A DNA stretch of 39,612 nt from contig CAJOQT010000076.1 in the NCBI GenBank assembly GCA_905236875.1, forward strand, positions 1 through 39,612, written 5' to 3'. The position numbers and the translations under genes were made by a program. How positions within the stretch are numbered: the stretch's first letter is position 1; each line of letters opens with the position of its first letter. This stretch comes from an uncultured Prevotella sp. (lineage in GTDB: Bacteria; Bacteroidota; Bacteroidia; Bacteroidales; Bacteroidaceae). Under the pieces are notes generated by a model. The model saw only the letters and a list, made by a program, of their open reading frames with translations. It searched no databases and was not told where the DNA came from. Positions 1 through 14,100 of this stretch are shown here, one piece after another.

Positions 1-12
1 CAAAATTCACCG

Positions 13-43
13 CAAATATAGTGTAAAGTATTTAGAAAACAAA
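13..43 (-). promoter_or_regulatory. Bacteroidetes-type promoter firing off the left edge
   Basis: Read on the minus strand this is TTTG (40-43), a 19-base spacer and TATATTTG (13-20), a good match to the Bacteroidetes sigma-ABfr consensus TTTG / TAnnTTTG. It points out of the window, so a gene divergent from the rhomboid gene probably starts just left of position 1. That gene is not visible. Confidence 0.5.
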
Positions 44-98
44 CAAAAAATGAAAAAAAATGACTTTTTTGTTGAAAAAAAGTGTCTAAAGGCCTGAT

Positions 99-133
99 TT
101 TGTATCAAAAAACAGATATTTTTCGTAATTTTG
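99..133 (+). promoter_or_regulatory. Candidate promoter of the rhomboid gene
   Basis: TAATTTTG at 126-133 fits the Bacteroidetes -7 box TAnnTTTG. The nearest TTTG (99-102) is 23 bases upstream, slightly further than the usual 19-21, so the -33 part is weak. The -7 box is 57 bases before the ATG at 190. A GTG-started extension from position 82 would place the promoter inside the gene, which argues for the ATG. Confidence 0.4.
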
Positions 134-189
134 CGCGCAATTACGAAAAAAAAGGATGTGATAGGGACATCAGAAAAAAACCAAAAAAA

Positions 190-1122
190 ATGAACAACTT
201 ACCAACGATTACAAAGAACTTGTTGATTATAAACGGTGTGATGTTTCTCGCTACGTGGCTTTTTCCGTCGTGGGGCATTGAACGCCAATTGGGATTGTAC
301 TTCTTTGGTTCGCCCAACTTCCATTTTTATCAACTGATAACCTACATGTTCGTACATGGGGGCTTCACGCATGTCTTTTTCAACATGTTTGCACTTTGGA
401 TGTTCGGACGGGTGATGGAGAACGTTTGGGGACCCCACAAGTTCCTGTTCTTCTACCTGCTGTGTGGCATCGGTGCCGGACTGACACAAGAGCTGGCGCA
501 GTTTATCCACATTCTTCTTAACGGCAATTCCGTTATTATGGTAGAAGGCTATGGACTGGCTAGGGTAGAGGCATTGACCAATAGCGTTCCAACCATTGGT
601 GCCTCAGGAGCCGTCTATGGCATCCTGCTGTCGTTTGGTATGACGTTCCCCAACGAGCGACTTTTCATCTTCCCCATCCCCATCCCCATCAAGGCTAAAT
701 GGTTTGTTGTGGGCTATGCTGCTATCGAGCTGCTGTCTGTCTGGGCCTCCAGCAACGACGGTGTGGCTCATGTGGCTCACCTGGGTGGCATGCTTTTCGG
801 ACTATTGGCTATCCTGTACTGGCGTCACCATCCTGGCAGCGATGCCCGTTTCAGCCGAAATCGCGGTCAGGAGTTCTTCAACAACATGAAACGTAGCTTT
901 GAACAGCGCAGGGGACCTCAGAACACGACCTATAACAACCAGTCCCGTCCGACATACCAGACTCCCAATTCCACACACGAGACGGATATGGAGTATAATG
1001 CCCGCAAGAAACAGCGTCAGGCAGAGGTGGATGCCATTCTCGACAAGATACGCAAATCGGGCTACGACAGTCTGACGAAGGAAGAAAAACGCCGGCTTTT
1101 TGAAGCCAGCAAGGAAAACTGA
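190..1122 (+). CDS. Rhomboid family intramembrane serine protease
   Basis: The product is 310 residues and should be an integral inner-membrane protease that cuts transmembrane substrates. It has an HGGFTHVFFNMFALW segment (residues 56-70), the nucleophile motif GASG with Ser139, and the catalytic His197 in AHLGGMLFG, spread over about six hydrophobic segments between residues 8 and 211. The last ~30 residues, with LDKIRKSGYDSLT, match the small C-terminal domain (DUF6576) often attached to Bacteroidetes rhomboids. The longer reading frame starts with GTG at 82. I chose the ATG at 190 because the upstream residues are low-complexity Lys-rich and a -7 promoter box lies between the two starts. 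The next gene begins 48 bases later, suggesting co-transcription. The physiological substrate cannot be told from sequence. Confidence 0.93.
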   Translation: MNNLPTITKNLLIINGVMFLATWLFPSWGIERQLGLYFFGSPNFHFYQLITYMFVHGGFTHVFFNMFALWMFGRVMENVWGPHKFLFFYLLCGIGAGLTQELAQFIHILLNGNSVIMVEGYGLARVEALTNSVPTIGASGAVYGILLSFGMTFPNERLFIFPIPIPIKAKWFVVGYAAIELLSVWASSNDGVAHVAHLGGMLFGLLAILYWRHHPGSDARFSRNRGQEFFNNMKRSFEQRRGPQNTTYNNQSRPTYQTPNSTHETDMEYNARKKQRQAEVDAILDKIRKSGYDSLTKEEKRRLFEASKEN

Positions 1123-1170
1123 CGGCGACGGGGAAAAGAATAAGAAAAATTTGCTGAGTAAGGATCATCG

Positions 1171-2256
1171 ATGTTCAAGAAGCTGAAATCTGTTTCCATT
1201 GGCCTTTTGGCCGGTGCTAACGTCGCTACCATATTGGTGATGCTGTTGTTTGGTTTTGCCGGCTACATCAGCCCAACCAGTCATGCCACCATCAGCAGCC
1301 TGGGCTTCCTGTTTCCCTTTGCCGCGCTGGCCAATCTGCTCTTCCTGTTCTTCTGGCTGGTGTTCAAGTGGCGAATGGCGCTTATTCCCTTCGTCGGTTT
1401 CCTGATAGCCTACGTTCCCATGCGTGCCTATATGCCGCTGAACTTGCCGTCGTCGCATCCGGAGGGCTCCATCAAGCTATTGTCGTACAACGTAGGCGGA
1501 TACAGCAGCATGCCAGACAGCTCCGACGCCTTTTCCGAGATATTCAGCTATATCCGCGACAGCAAGGCCGACATCGTGTGCCTGCAGGAGGACAACGACA
1601 CCTGGCGGAAGTCGGAGGCGCGCTTCGACAGCCTCTTTGCCTACAACGACCTTGAGCAGGTCAACGACTCTTCAAGCAAAATAATCAACCGACTGGGCAT
1701 CCATACCCGCTACCCCATCCTGCGCAAGGAACGCATCATGTACAAGTCCCTGCGCAACGGCAGCGTGGCATGGTTCCTACAGGTCGGCAACGACACGCTG
1801 ATAGTCATCAACAACCACCTGGAATCAACCCACCTCACCAAGGACGACCGCAACCAGTACAACCTGCTGGTACATGGCGAGGTGAAGGGCGACACGATAC
1901 GTACGGAATCCAGGCGTCTGCTGACCGTCTTCTCCGAGTCGTCCATCAAGCGTGCTCCTGCCACCGAGGCCGTCCATAGCTATATCGAGGCACACAAGGG
2001 GTACAACATCGTGGTGTGTGGCGACTTCAACGACCATCCCCTGTCATACACACGCTACACCCTCGCACGCGGCATGACCGACTGCTTTGTCGCTACAGGA
2101 AACGGGCTGGGCGTATCTTTCAACCGATACGGAATGTACTTCCGCATTGACCACATTCTCTGTTCAAAAAACATACAACCCTACGAGTGCAAAATTGACG
2201 CAAAAATTGACGCAAGTGACCATTATCCACTCATTTGCTGGCTAAAAATAGGGTGA
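1171..2256 (+). CDS. Membrane-anchored endonuclease/exonuclease/phosphatase family protein
   Basis: This 361-residue protein has two to three hydrophobic segments in residues 9-90 followed by a complete EEP (DNase I-like) fold on the far side of the membrane. Expected metal and catalytic residues are visible: Asn107 (LLSYNVGG), Glu140 (VCLQED), His216 (INNHLEST), Asp285 and Asn287 (CGDFND), and the closing Asp350-His351 (SDHYPL). The family hydrolyses phosphodiesters in nucleic acids, phosphoinositides or sphingomyelin-like lipids, and the substrate here is unknown. Bacteroidetes genomes commonly pair such proteins with rhomboid genes, which is the arrangement here. Near the C-terminus KIDAKIDA is encoded by two adjacent copies of an 11-12 base unit (about 2190-2215), a small tandem duplication. 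Confidence 0.88.
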   Translation: MFKKLKSVSIGLLAGANVATILVMLLFGFAGYISPTSHATISSLGFLFPFAALANLLFLFFWLVFKWRMALIPFVGFLIAYVPMRAYMPLNLPSSHPEGSIKLLSYNVGGYSSMPDSSDAFSEIFSYIRDSKADIVCLQEDNDTWRKSEARFDSLFAYNDLEQVNDSSSKIINRLGIHTRYPILRKERIMYKSLRNGSVAWFLQVGNDTLIVINNHLESTHLTKDDRNQYNLLVHGEVKGDTIRTESRRLLTVFSESSIKRAPATEAVHSYIEAHKGYNIVVCGDFNDHPLSYTRYTLARGMTDCFVATGNGLGVSFNRYGMYFRIDHILCSKNIQPYECKIDAKIDASDHYPLICWLKIG

Positions 2257-2290
2257 AATCCTTAAAAAATGAACGAAAAACGCTAATAAA

Positions 2291-2322
2291 TTTCGTTAAA
2301 TGAAGAAAAATGTCTAAATTTG
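2291..2322 (+). promoter_or_regulatory. Promoter of secDF
   Basis: TAAATTTG at 2315-2322 is a full -7 match, with TTTC (2291-2294) as a one-mismatch -33 box 20 bases upstream. It lies 53 bases before the secDF ATG and follows the stop of the previous gene, so secDF probably has its own transcript. Confidence 0.55.
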
Positions 2323-2375
2323 CACGCTTAAAATGAATATTAGGCAGAAATTATAATTAAAATCAACAATAAGAA

Positions 2376-5300
2376 ATGCAAAACAAAGGAATTGTAAAGT
2401 TTGTAGCAGTGATGCTTATTCTGGTATGCTGCTTCTACCTGTCCTTCTCGTTTGTGACACGTCACTATGAGAACAAGGCAGCAGAAATCAGTGCCCAGAA
2501 GGGAGAGGAAGCCGGGAAGGCCTACCTCGATTCACTGATGAACGAGAAAGTTTATTTTGGTGCTTACACATTGCGTGAGTGCCGTGAAATGGAAATCGGC
2601 CTGGGTCTTGACCTGAAGGGCGGTATGAACGTTATCTTGGAGGTTTCTGTGCCTGATGTCGTGGACATCCTCGCCGACCACAAGACCGACCCGCTCTATA
2701 AGAAGTCTTTCGAGGAGGCCAAGAAGTTAGAGGAAACCAGTCAGGATGATTTTATCTCGCTGTTTATCAGCTGCTGGAAGAAGAATGCACCCGGCAAGCC
2801 CCTGGCTTCTGTCTTCGCCACTCAACAGATGAAGGACAAGGTAAACACCAAGAGTACCGACTCTGAGGTGGAGAAAGCCCTTCGCGACGAGGTATCGGCC
2901 GCTGTCGATAATGCACTGCTCGTTGTTCAGACCCGTATTGATAAGTTTGGTGTCGTACAGCCTAACATCAGCAAACTTGAGGGAATGTCTGGTCGCATCA
3001 TGGTGGAAATGCCTGGTGTGAAGGAGCCAGAGCGTGTCCGTAAGCTGTTGCAGGGTAGTGCCAACCTGGAGTTCTGGGAGACCTATAACAGCCAGGAGAT
3101 TGTTCCCCTGCTCACCCAGCTCAATGCCCAGTATGCCGCTGAAGGCAATGCTACTGATACTACGAAGGCTGCCGTTACAGCTGACACAACAAAGGTAGCT
3201 CAGACTGCCGTGGCCGACACGACGAAGGCTGGTACGCTGGCTGCTGCCATTGCCAAGAAGGACACTACTGCTGTGGCCGATGCTACAAATGCCGCCACCA
3301 CCCTCTACTCTATCTTCACTCCTGCACAGGGACAGTCGCTCGCTGTCGTTGGCTATGCACTCACACGCGACACCGCTGCAGTCAACAAGATCCTGAACTC
3401 GGAACTCGGACGACGCATCGTCTTTGCAGGCAGGAACCTGAAGCTGCTCTGGGGTGCCAAGCCCAGCGACCAGGAGTTCATCGACAGACAGGAACGCTTC
3501 GAGCTCTATGCCATCGATACCAGCAACTCGCTCAACGGACGTGCTCCTCTTGAGGGTGATGTCATCACCAACTCACGCGACGGTTTCGACCAGCACGGAC
3601 GTCCAGAAGTGACCATGCAGATGAACGGTGACGGCGCACGCCGCTGGTCACAGCTCACGCACAACAATATCAACAAAGCCGTAGCCATCGTCCTCGACGA
3701 TGCCGTCTATAGTGCTCCACGTGTCAACCAGCAGATTGATGGTGGTAACTCGTCTATTACGGGTAACTTCACTATTCAGGACACCAAGGACCTGGCTAAC
3801 ACGCTGAACTCTGGTAAGATGCCGGCTCCTACACGTATCGTACAGTCTGACGTCGTAGGTCCTACGCTGGGTGCACAGTCCATCAAGCAGGGAGCCATCT
3901 CCTTCATCGTAGCCTTCGTGCTGCTGATGATCTACATGGTACTGCTCTACAACTGGATTCCTGGTATGCTGGCCAATATCGCACTGCTCTTCAACCTGTT
4001 CTTCACCTTGGGTATCCTCACCTCGTTCCAGGCCGCACTGACCATGCCGGGTATCGCCGGTATCGTGCTCACACTGGGTACCGCTGTCGATGCCAATGTG
4101 CTCATCTATGAGCGTACCAAGGAAGAGCTGCGCAAGGGACTCAACGTCAAGGAGGCACTTACTAAGGGTTATTCCAACGCCTTCTCGGCCATCTTCGACT
4201 CTAACCTGACATCATTGATTACAGGTATCATCCTCTACGTCGTCGGTACAGGTCCTATCCGTGGTTTCGCAACGACCCTCATGATTGGTATCTGCGTATC
4301 GTTCTTCACGGCTGTGTTCATGACACGTCTGGTCTATGAGTTCCAGTTGAAGCGCGACCGCTGGCGCAACCTCACCTTCTCTACACCGTACTCACGCAAC
4401 ATGATGCAGAACACCCACTTCAACTTCATGGGTATCTACAAGCGTACGTTCACCATCTGGGCTATCGGAGCCGTCATCATCATCATCAGCTTCTTCGTCA
4501 ACAAGCTCAATCCGAGTATTGACTTCACGGGTGGTCGCAACTACGTCATGCAGTTCGAGAAAGCCGTTGAGCCCGAACAGGTAAGCAACATACTCGGCAA
4601 GGCATTCGTGGAGAAAGATGCCAATGGACAGGAGAAAGTGTCATTGACTAAGGCTATCGCACTCGGTACTGAGGGTAACCGCATCCGCGTATCTACCAAC
4701 TACAAGATCGACTCTAACGATCCTAACGTCGATGACGAGGCAGAGGAGATACTCTTCAATGCACTGAAACAGGCAGGCATCGTCACACAGAACAGCGTTG
4801 ACGACTTCAAGAATCCCGATATCCGCGAGGGTGGCTCCATCATCAGCTCGGCAAAGGTAGGACCAAGCATCGCCAAGGACATCACCCACCGGGCATTCAT
4901 CAGCGTGACCATCGCCCTGATAGCCATCTTCCTCTATATCCTCTTGCGCTTCCGCAACGTCGCCTTCTCAGTAGGTTCAACCGTAGCCCTGATGCTCGAC
5001 GCACTCATCGTCATCGGCTTCTACTCACTGCTGTGGAAGTTCGTGCCCATGTCGCTCGAGATCGACCAGACATTCATCGGAGCTATCCTCACCGTGATCG
5101 GTTACTCCATCAACGATAAGGTGGTGGTATTCGACCGTGTGCGTGAGAACATCCAACTCTATGGCAAACGCGACCGCCAGACACTGTTCAACGACTCACT
5201 GAACCAGACATTGGCACGTACCATCAACACCTCTATCACGACCTTGATCGTGCTGCTCTGTATCTTCATCCTTGGTGGAGATAGCATCCGCTCCTTCTCG

Positions 5301-5432
5301 TTCGCTATGATCCTCGGTGTCATCTTCGGTACCTGCTCGTCCATCTTCATCGCTGCTCCTATTGCCTACCTCACTATGGGTCGCACCATCCGCGAGAACG
5401 AGACTACAGAGGCTGAGACCAAGAAGAAGTAA
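2376..5432 (+). CDS. secDF: Protein translocase subunit SecDF (fused)
   Basis: SecD and SecF are joined in one 1018-residue inner-membrane protein that uses the proton gradient to help pull secreted proteins through SecYEG. An N-terminal membrane helix is followed by the SecD motif GLGLDLKGGMNVILEV, a periplasmic P1 domain, a SecD membrane bundle containing GTAVDANVLIYERTKEELR, then the SecF half with IDFTGGRNY and GYSINDKVVVFDRVRENI. The fusion is the normal Bacteroidetes state. A low-complexity Ala/Thr/Lys/Asp stretch around residues 258-312, with repeated DTTK, interrupts the SecD periplasmic part and is longer than in typical SecD. The gene has its own promoter and a strong hairpin after the stop, so it is likely monocistronic. 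Confidence 0.97.
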   Translation: MQNKGIVKFVAVMLILVCCFYLSFSFVTRHYENKAAEISAQKGEEAGKAYLDSLMNEKVYFGAYTLRECREMEIGLGLDLKGGMNVILEVSVPDVVDILADHKTDPLYKKSFEEAKKLEETSQDDFISLFISCWKKNAPGKPLASVFATQQMKDKVNTKSTDSEVEKALRDEVSAAVDNALLVVQTRIDKFGVVQPNISKLEGMSGRIMVEMPGVKEPERVRKLLQGSANLEFWETYNSQEIVPLLTQLNAQYAAEGNATDTTKAAVTADTTKVAQTAVADTTKAGTLAAAIAKKDTTAVADATNAATTLYSIFTPAQGQSLAVVGYALTRDTAAVNKILNSELGRRIVFAGRNLKLLWGAKPSDQEFIDRQERFELYAIDTSNSLNGRAPLEGDVITNSRDGFDQHGRPEVTMQMNGDGARRWSQLTHNNINKAVAIVLDDAVYSAPRVNQQIDGGNSSITGNFTIQDTKDLANTLNSGKMPAPTRIVQSDVVGPTLGAQSIKQGAISFIVAFVLLMIYMVLLYNWIPGMLANIALLFNLFFTLGILTSFQAALTMPGIAGIVLTLGTAVDANVLIYERTKEELRKGLNVKEALTKGYSNAFSAIFDSNLTSLITGIILYVVGTGPIRGFATTLMIGICVSFFTAVFMTRLVYEFQLKRDRWRNLTFSTPYSRNMMQNTHFNFMGIYKRTFTIWAIGAVIIIISFFVNKLNPSIDFTGGRNYVMQFEKAVEPEQVSNILGKAFVEKDANGQEKVSLTKAIALGTEGNRIRVSTNYKIDSNDPNVDDEAEEILFNALKQAGIVTQNSVDDFKNPDIREGGSIISSAKVGPSIAKDITHRAFISVTIALIAIFLYILLRFRNVAFSVGSTVALMLDALIVIGFYSLLWKFVPMSLEIDQTFIGAILTVIGYSINDKVVVFDRVRENIQLYGKRDRQTLFNDSLNQTLARTINTSITTLIVLLCIFILGGDSIRSFSFAMILGVIFGTCSSIFIAAPIAYLTMGRTIRENETTEAETKKK

Positions 5433-5487
5433 TAAGTCTCACAAGCTCCACTTGAGGAGCAAGAGAAATACAAGTAAACCCTAAAAC

Positions 5488-5517
5488 GCGGCTGCATCCT
5501 CTTTGGGATGCAGTCGC
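5488..5517 (+). terminator. Hairpin terminator after secDF
   Basis: A 12-bp stem, GCGGCTGCATCC against GGATGCAGTCGC with one G-T wobble, closes a six-base loop 55 bases after the secDF stop. A smaller hairpin (GCTCC/GGAGC, 5445-5460) precedes it. The following run is only moderately T-rich. It lies between convergent genes and could stop transcription from either side. Confidence 0.65.
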
Positions 5518-5533
5518 TTCCATTTCCCCAGTT

Positions 5534-5563
5534 CTCCCCCTAAACAGGGGGAGTTAGAGGGGG
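5534..5563. repeat. GC-rich REP-like palindrome, intergenic copy
   Basis: CTCCCCCT and AGGGGGAG face each other across a short loop, followed by TTAGAGGGGG. This is one of about ten copies of the same GC-rich inverted repeat in the window. Apart from it and the hairpins before it, the 252-base space between secDF and the beta-galactosidase gene holds nothing recognisable. Confidence 0.7.
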
Positions 5564-5684
5564 TTGGTGATAAATTAGGCATGGCTATATATTTGTCAGA
5601 ACATTGTTATGAGAAGTAATAGTATCATCATGGAACTTCGCCAGCTGGCCCGACTTCTACTTGGTACGGGGAATAGAGTAGAGG

Positions 5685-10693
<5,009 letters not shown>

Positions 10694-10696
<3 letters not shown>

Positions 10697-10725
10697 TCTT
10701 TCATTCCCTCATTCTTTCATTCTTT
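10694..10725 (-). repeat. Four-unit octamer array ending at the GH29 start codon
   Basis: On the minus strand: AAAGAATG, AAAGAATG, AGGGAATG, AAAGAATG. The ATG of the fourth unit is the fucosidase start codon. Each unit contains an ATG in a different frame, so the array also forms the ribosome-binding region. Confidence 0.85.
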
Positions 10726-10808
10726 ATACAGATCCAAATCCACCAGAATCAGGCTGTCGGCTTTGACCCCGTTTCATAGAAAAAAAAACTATTTCTCAAA
10801 ACACTCCG

Positions 10809-10840
10809 CAAAGGTAGCTATTCCTAACGACATAGGCAAA
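10809..10840 (-). promoter_or_regulatory. Promoter of the fucosidase/beta-galactosidase operon
   Basis: On the minus strand TTTG (10837-10840), 20 bases, then TACCTTTG (10809-10816): a full match to the Bacteroidetes consensus. The predicted transcript has an untranslated leader of about 105 bases ending in the octamer array. Confidence 0.7.
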
Positions 10841-11063
10841 TCATTTTGAGGAAAAACGACCATTAGTCCTGATTCTCTCAATCATCCTCATCATCCTTCT
10901 TGATACTGTCGGTGTGGCAGAATAGATACATTTGATAAAACGTGATTGCTGAAACCTGTATAAATTAATCAAATGGCTTGGGCTATGCCGACCGTGAGCA
11001 GGCTCGATGTGAAACATCAAATTGAGAAAATGAAAGTATGAAAATATAAAAAATCGTAAAATG
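10841..11063. other. Spacer between divergent promoters
   Basis: This part of the 420-base space between the divergent fucosidase and GH3 genes holds no convincing reading frame, RNA or palindrome. A catabolite or sugar-responsive operator could be here, but I see no recognisable site. Confidence 0.5.
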
Positions 11064-11096
11064 TTCCTTCGTTACGAAAGTTTATGCTTAACTTTG
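11064..11096 (+). promoter_or_regulatory. Promoter of the GH3-lipoprotein gene
   Basis: TAACTTTG at 11089-11096 is a -7 match, with TTCC at 11064-11067 as a weak -33 box 21 bases upstream. The box overlaps an in-frame ATG at 11084, which supports the ATG at 11117 as the real start with a leader of roughly 15 bases. Confidence 0.5.
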
Positions 11097-11116
11097 TCGA
11101 TTCAAAGGTTGAAGCA

Positions 11117-14100
11117 ATGAGTCTGACAAGTATAGTAAGACATACGTTCACGTCGCGAATGAAGGAACTGGAGCGGCATCAGAACGAAGGCGAGCAGCTG
11201 CAGAGACAGGTGCTGGCCCATCTTTTACAGGAAGCGAAGGACACAGAATATGGCCGGAAACATCTCTTTGAACAGGCCAAGAGCTATGACGACTTCGTCA
11301 AACATACCCCCATCAATACTTACGAGGACCTGAAAGGGGACATCGACCGCATGCGTCATGGTGAGCGTGACGTGCTCTGGCCTGGCCGTGTGAGGTGGTA
11401 TGCCAAGTCGAGCGGCACCACCAACGACAAGTCGAAGTTTATTCCTGTCAGCAACGAGGGACTGCAGAAGGTACACTATGCCGGCGGTCGTGATTCTGTT
11501 GCCTTGTATCTTCGCAATAATCCTCAGTCGCGTATCTTCGACGGACGCTCACTGATTCTTGGCGGCAGCCATACGCCTAACTATAACCTGCCTGGCTCGC
11601 TGGTCGGTGACCTGTCGGCCATTCTCATCGAGAACATCAACCCGTTAGCTAACCTGGTCAGGATTCCCAAGAAGAAGACGGCATTGCTCAGCGACTTCGA
11701 AATCAAGCGCGACCGTATTGCCCGTGAGGCGCTGAACAAGAACGTGACGAACATCAGCGGCGTGCCGTCGTGGATGCTATCCGTGCTGAACCGTGTGATG
11801 GAGCTGTCGGGCAAGACACATCTCGAAGAAGTATGGCCCAACCTCGAGGTGTTCTTCCACGGCGGTGTGGCCTTCACGCCTTATCGCAAGCAGTACGAAG
11901 AGCTTATTACCTCGCCCAACATGCACTACATGGAGACCTACAATGCCAGTGAGGGTTTCTTCGGCATTCAGGACGACCCCGCCGACAAGTCGATGCTGCT
12001 CATGCTCGACTATGGAGTGTTCTATGAGTTCATAGAAGCCCCCCTCGGTCTCCCCGATAGGGGGATGAACGGTTTGTCGGAGTCGTTTTCTCCCCCTTCA
12101 GGGGAGTTAGAGGGGGCTATTCCCCTCTGGGCTGTCGAAAAGGACAAGAACTACGCCATGATCATCTCTACGTCGTGTGGCTTGTGGCGTTACATGATTG
12201 GTGATACTATTCGTTTCACCAGCACCAACCCCTATAAGTTCGTCATCACGGGTCGAACCAAGAGCTTCATCAATGCCTTTGGCGAAGAACTGATTGTCGA
12301 TAATGCAGAACAGGGACTGGCCTACGCCTGCCAGCAGACCGGAGCCGAAGTGTTGGAATATACGGCGGCACCCGTCTTTATGGATACCAATGCCAAGTGT
12401 CGTCACCAGTGGCTCATCGAGTTCTCGAAGGCTCCTGCCGACCTGCAGCAGTTTGCTTCGCTGCTCGACCGCCGGCTACAGGAGGTGAACAGCGACTACG
12501 AGGCAAAGCGCTACAAGGACATCACCCTGCAGCACCTGGAACTGATACAGGCCCCACCAGGACTCTTCAACGACTGGATGCGTCAGCGTGGCAAGCTGGG
12601 CGGCCAGAACAAGGTGCCGCGCCTGAGCAACAGCCGCGAACACATAGAACAGCTTATTAAGCTTTTACCTTTATACCTTTTAACTATTTTACTTTTCATG
12701 GGTTGTGCCCGTATGGGAAATCCTGACGGTGGATGGTACGACGACACGCCGCCTCGTATCATCGGCTCCACGCCCCAGGACCGTTCTGTCAACGTGAAAG
12801 CCCAAAAGATAACCATCCAGTTTGATGAATACATCAAGATTGAAGATGCCTCCAATAAGGTCGTCATCTCTCCACCGCAGATAGAGCCGCCGGAAATCAA
12901 GGCAGCAGGTAAGAAGATTGTGGTAGAGCTGATAGACTCGCTGATACCCAATACCACCTATACCATCGACTTCTCCGATGCTATCGTTGACAATAACGAG
13001 GAGAACCCGTTGGGCAATTATACCTATACGTTCTCCACAGGCGAACAGATTGATACGTTCGAGGTATCGGGCACCGTGCTGAATGCCGAGGATCTTGAAC
13101 CTATCAAGGGTATCATGGTAGGACTCTACAACGATTTGAGTGACTCTGTGTTCAAGACGAAGCCCCTACAGCGAGTTTCGAGAACCGACGGTCGCGGACG
13201 CTTTGTCATCAAGGGTGTGGCACCAGGCACCTATCGTGCCTATGCCCTGCAGGATGCCGACGGCGATTATGTGTTCAACCAGCAGAGCGAGATGATAGCC
13301 TTCTCGCACCAGACCTTCGAGCCGTCATCGAAGCCGGACATCCGTCAGGACACGATATGGCGTGACTCGCTGCATATCGACAGCATCATGCGTATTCCTT
13401 ATATCCATTACTACCCAGACAACCTGATACTTCTGGCCTTCAACCAAGTACAGACAAACCGCTATCTGCTGAAGTGGGATCGTAGCAGTCCAGAGAGGTT
13501 CAGGATGTTCTTCAGCTATGGAAATCCGGAGTTGCCGCGTATTCGTGGCTTCAACTTCAACAGTGACAGTGCCTTTATTGTCGAATACAACGCCAAGCGT
13601 GACACCATCACCTACTGGCTGCGCGACACGGCACTGGTCAATCAGGACACGCTACACATGGAACTGCAATACCTCATCAGCGACTCAACAGGAGCACTGG
13701 TCACCCAGACCGACACGATTTATGCCATGCCCAAGCTCTCGTACGAGAAACGACAGAAGGAATTGCAGAAAGAGATGGAGAAGTGGCTGAAGGATCAGGA
13801 GAAGAAGAAAAAGCGTGGACAACACTATGACAGCATCTATAAGGTGGCGCCGCTGAAACCGCAATGGAGCAATATGTCGTCAATGGCTCCTGACAAGAAT
13901 GTGTTGGTATCATTCAGTACACCGCTGGCACGACTGGATACGTCGGCCATTCATCTCTATACGAAAGTTGACTCCCTGTGGTATAGGACTCCTTTCGAGT
14001 TTGCACCGAAGGACTCTCTGCCGCGAACCTACGAGCTGCGTGCCGAGTGGCGGCCACAGACGGAGTATAGTCTGGAGGTGGATTCCGCTGCCTTCGAAGA

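Noticed and set aside
82..189. 36-residue N-terminal extension of the rhomboid protein from a GTG
   Set aside because: A -7 promoter box lies inside it, and the residues are Lys-rich low complexity with no rhomboid similarity.
5433..5684. Small RNA gene or small reading frame after secDF
   Set aside because: Only terminator-like hairpins and a REP-like palindrome are present, with no promoter box or start in a sensible position.
11084..11116. 11-residue N-terminal extension of the GH3 protein
   Set aside because: The upstream ATG overlaps a -7 box. The ATG at 11117 begins the family-typical MSLTSIVR.
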